Below, in pieces: positions 62,311 to 64,000 of a DNA stretch of 64,000 nt. This DNA is from Arion vulgaris (Eukaryota; Mollusca; Gastropoda; Stylommatophora; Arionidae): NCBI GenBank assembly GCA_020796225.1, contig CM036774.1:25280192-25344191 (forward strand), given 5' to 3'. Within the stretch, counting starts at the first letter, position 1; the number at the start of each line of letters is the position of its first letter. Made by a program: the position numbers and the translations under genes. The notes below the pieces were generated by a model, which saw nothing but the letters and a program-made list of their open reading frames with translations, was not told where the DNA came from and did no database searches.

Positions 62311-63246
62311 GATTGACAATAGTTTTATTAGTAGATATATTGCTGTTGTTAGAGAGGATTTCTGCAGGGATGGAATGGGTACTTGTTGAAGATAGAGACA
62401 GAGGAGTTGCTGGGGAAGAAATATGAGTCAATGCTGGTTCGGATAAGTTAGAATGTAATGTGGTATCTTCATTGTTTGGGAATGATTGGGATTTAGATGA
62501 AAGCAACGAAGGGGATGATGATGGAGGAAGTTTCATTGATGATAGCTTAGATCCATCTGGAATGGGGCCCTCGGAATGGGCTCGAGGGCTGTGAGGGGAG
62601 TTTATTTTGTTGTGTAGTAGGGGTTGTCGAACGCTGCTGACAACGCTCTGGGTACTGCTGTTAAAGCTACTACTGCTGCTACCTGAAGTGGTTTTACCGT
62701 TGACTGCGTTTGAGGATGCTGATAGAAGCGGTGATGATGTTGAGGTTGTGTGCAAAGCTAATGTCTTCGATATAGAGTCCGATTGTGTGTTTGCTAACCC
62801 TGAAGCACCGTGGGGAGTTTGCTGTGTGACCCCTGACCGTTTAGAGAACACTACAGGAGAAGAAGATATTTTTATTTGCTTTGTTTCACCACCTTTGTCT
62901 CCGTAAAAGTTTCGGTTACCCCCACTCTCACCTTCTTCTCCACTCTCCTCACCTCCTTGACCTCTTATTGGTAACATCTCTAACATATCTACAACAACCT
63001 TTCCACCTCCACTTGGATTTCGTACAGCCACACCAACAGTATCCCCAATCTCAACTCCACTCGCTGACTTCATTGATGGAGTGTCGCTGTCGCGTCGAAC
63101 AGTGTCCGGTTCTTGTTCTTGTCCCGCAAGTTTCCCTCCAAGATTCATCAATCTGGCCTTGATTGTTTTTGCCACCGAATGTTCTTGGTCTTCATCAACA
63201 GTTGCTAGTCGTGAGTTTTCATCATCTTCCATAAACTCAATGTCAT
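62285..63246 (-). CDS. Terminal exon of an unrecognised low-complexity protein
   Basis: Acceptor TCTGTTTCAG, entry with two bases (AT), then DIEFMEDDENSRLATVDEDQ, EHSVAKTIKARLMNLGGKLA, a Gly/Glu-rich stretch (GQGGEESGEEGESGGN) and a long Ser/Thr/Pro/Asn-rich tail to TGA. It is 320 codons with no break, and composition is coherent throughout, which is unlike the repeat-derived ORFs nearby. The C-terminus looks intrinsically disordered with many possible phosphorylation sites; an acidic start followed by a short conserved-looking KTIKARLMNL helix could be an interaction motif. The family is not recognised. An in-frame ATG exists at 63232, but the acceptor and upstream open frame favour an internal coding start. 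The last eight residues (NSYSTNF region) and the stop come from the minisatellite. Confidence 0.75.
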
Positions 63247-63279
63247 CTGAAACAGATAATTTGTAGTTGCCTGGTTGAG

Positions 63280-64000
63280 TCTTGATAAAGTGTCACACAC
63301 AGACAGACAGGTATTCCACACATACACAAGTGTCACACACACACACACACACACAGACAGGTATCACACACATACATAAGTGTCACACATACACACACAC
63401 ATACACAAGTGTCACACACACACCCCACACATACACAAGTGTCACACACACAGACAGGTATCCCACACATACATAAGTGTCACACATACACACACACAGA
63501 CAGGTATCCCACACATACACAAGTGTCACACACACAGACAGGTATCCACACATACACAAGTGTCACACACACACCCACACATACACAAGTGTCACACACA
63601 CACAGACAGGTATCACACACATACACAAGTGTCACACACACCCCACACATACACAAGTGTCACACATACACAGACAGGTATCCCACACATACACAAGTGT
63701 CACACACACACAGACAGATATCACACACACACCCCACACATCACAATTGTCACACACACACAGACAGGTATCACACACATACACAAGTGTCACACACACA
63801 CAGACAGGTATCCCACACATACACAAGTGTCACACACACACAGACAGGTATCCCACACATACACAAGTGTCACACACACACAGACAAGTATCACACACAC
63901 ACCCACACATACACAAGTGTCACACATACACAGACAGGTATCCCACACATACACAAGTGTCACACATGCACAGACAGGTATCCCACACATACACAAGTGT
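63280..64000. repeat. CA-rich minisatellite, ~38-bp unit
   Basis: Units combining ACACAAGTGTCACACACACA and CAGACAGGTATCCCACACAT, about 18 copies, running off the right edge. It lies in the intron upstream of the 62285-63246 exon. Confidence 0.95.

Overview
This is a 64 kb piece of a repeat-rich animal nuclear genome. Genes are split by GT-AG introns and there is no operon structure. Most of the sequence is LINE fragments, SINE families with tRNA-like promoter boxes, small DNA transposons and many tandem arrays. The gene families present (a tetraspanin, an ankyrin-repeat protein with a C-terminal SOCS-box-like segment) and the repeat types fit an invertebrate, most probably a lophotrochozoan such as a mollusc. 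That placement is inference, because no species-diagnostic sequence is present.

Three host loci can be read. (1) A plus-strand tetraspanin gene enters from the left. Its TM1 exon lies outside the window. The exon for TM2-TM3 is at 1124-1294, two exons for the large extracellular loop are at 3699-3815 and 7774-7946, and there are two alternative-looking terminal exons for TM4 at 17496-17679 and 18785-18968. All splice phases agree, and both terminal exons join exon 3 in the same phase. (2) A minus-strand ankyrin-repeat gene has exons at 29557-29703, 28077-28434 and 25238-26786 (terminal), with compatible phases. Its 5' exon was not found. (3) A minus-strand terminal exon of an unrecognised low-complexity protein lies at 62285-63246, and its stop codon falls inside a minisatellite.

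The rest is layered repeats. A 4.2 kb endonuclease-RT-RNase H LINE (8865-13111) sits inside a second LINE with a 12-bp target duplication. A 3.2 kb hAT transposon with a decayed ZMYM1-like transposase (32259-35423) sits inside a 60-bp minisatellite with a perfect 8-bp duplication. Two copies of a 165-bp hAT-type MITE are present, one ending 45 bp before a tetraspanin exon. Two TTAA-flanked palindromic elements and at least eight SINE-like families are also present.

The most notable points are the duplicated tetraspanin terminal exon, whose coding part has diverged far more than its immediate flanks, and a recurring pattern in which minisatellites (24, 41, 69 and 76 bp units) have grown out of single-copy segments of LINEs or SINE-like elements. 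I found no CRISPR array, prokaryotic operon, rRNA gene or intact tRNA gene. Names such as 'family S1' are labels made for this window only.
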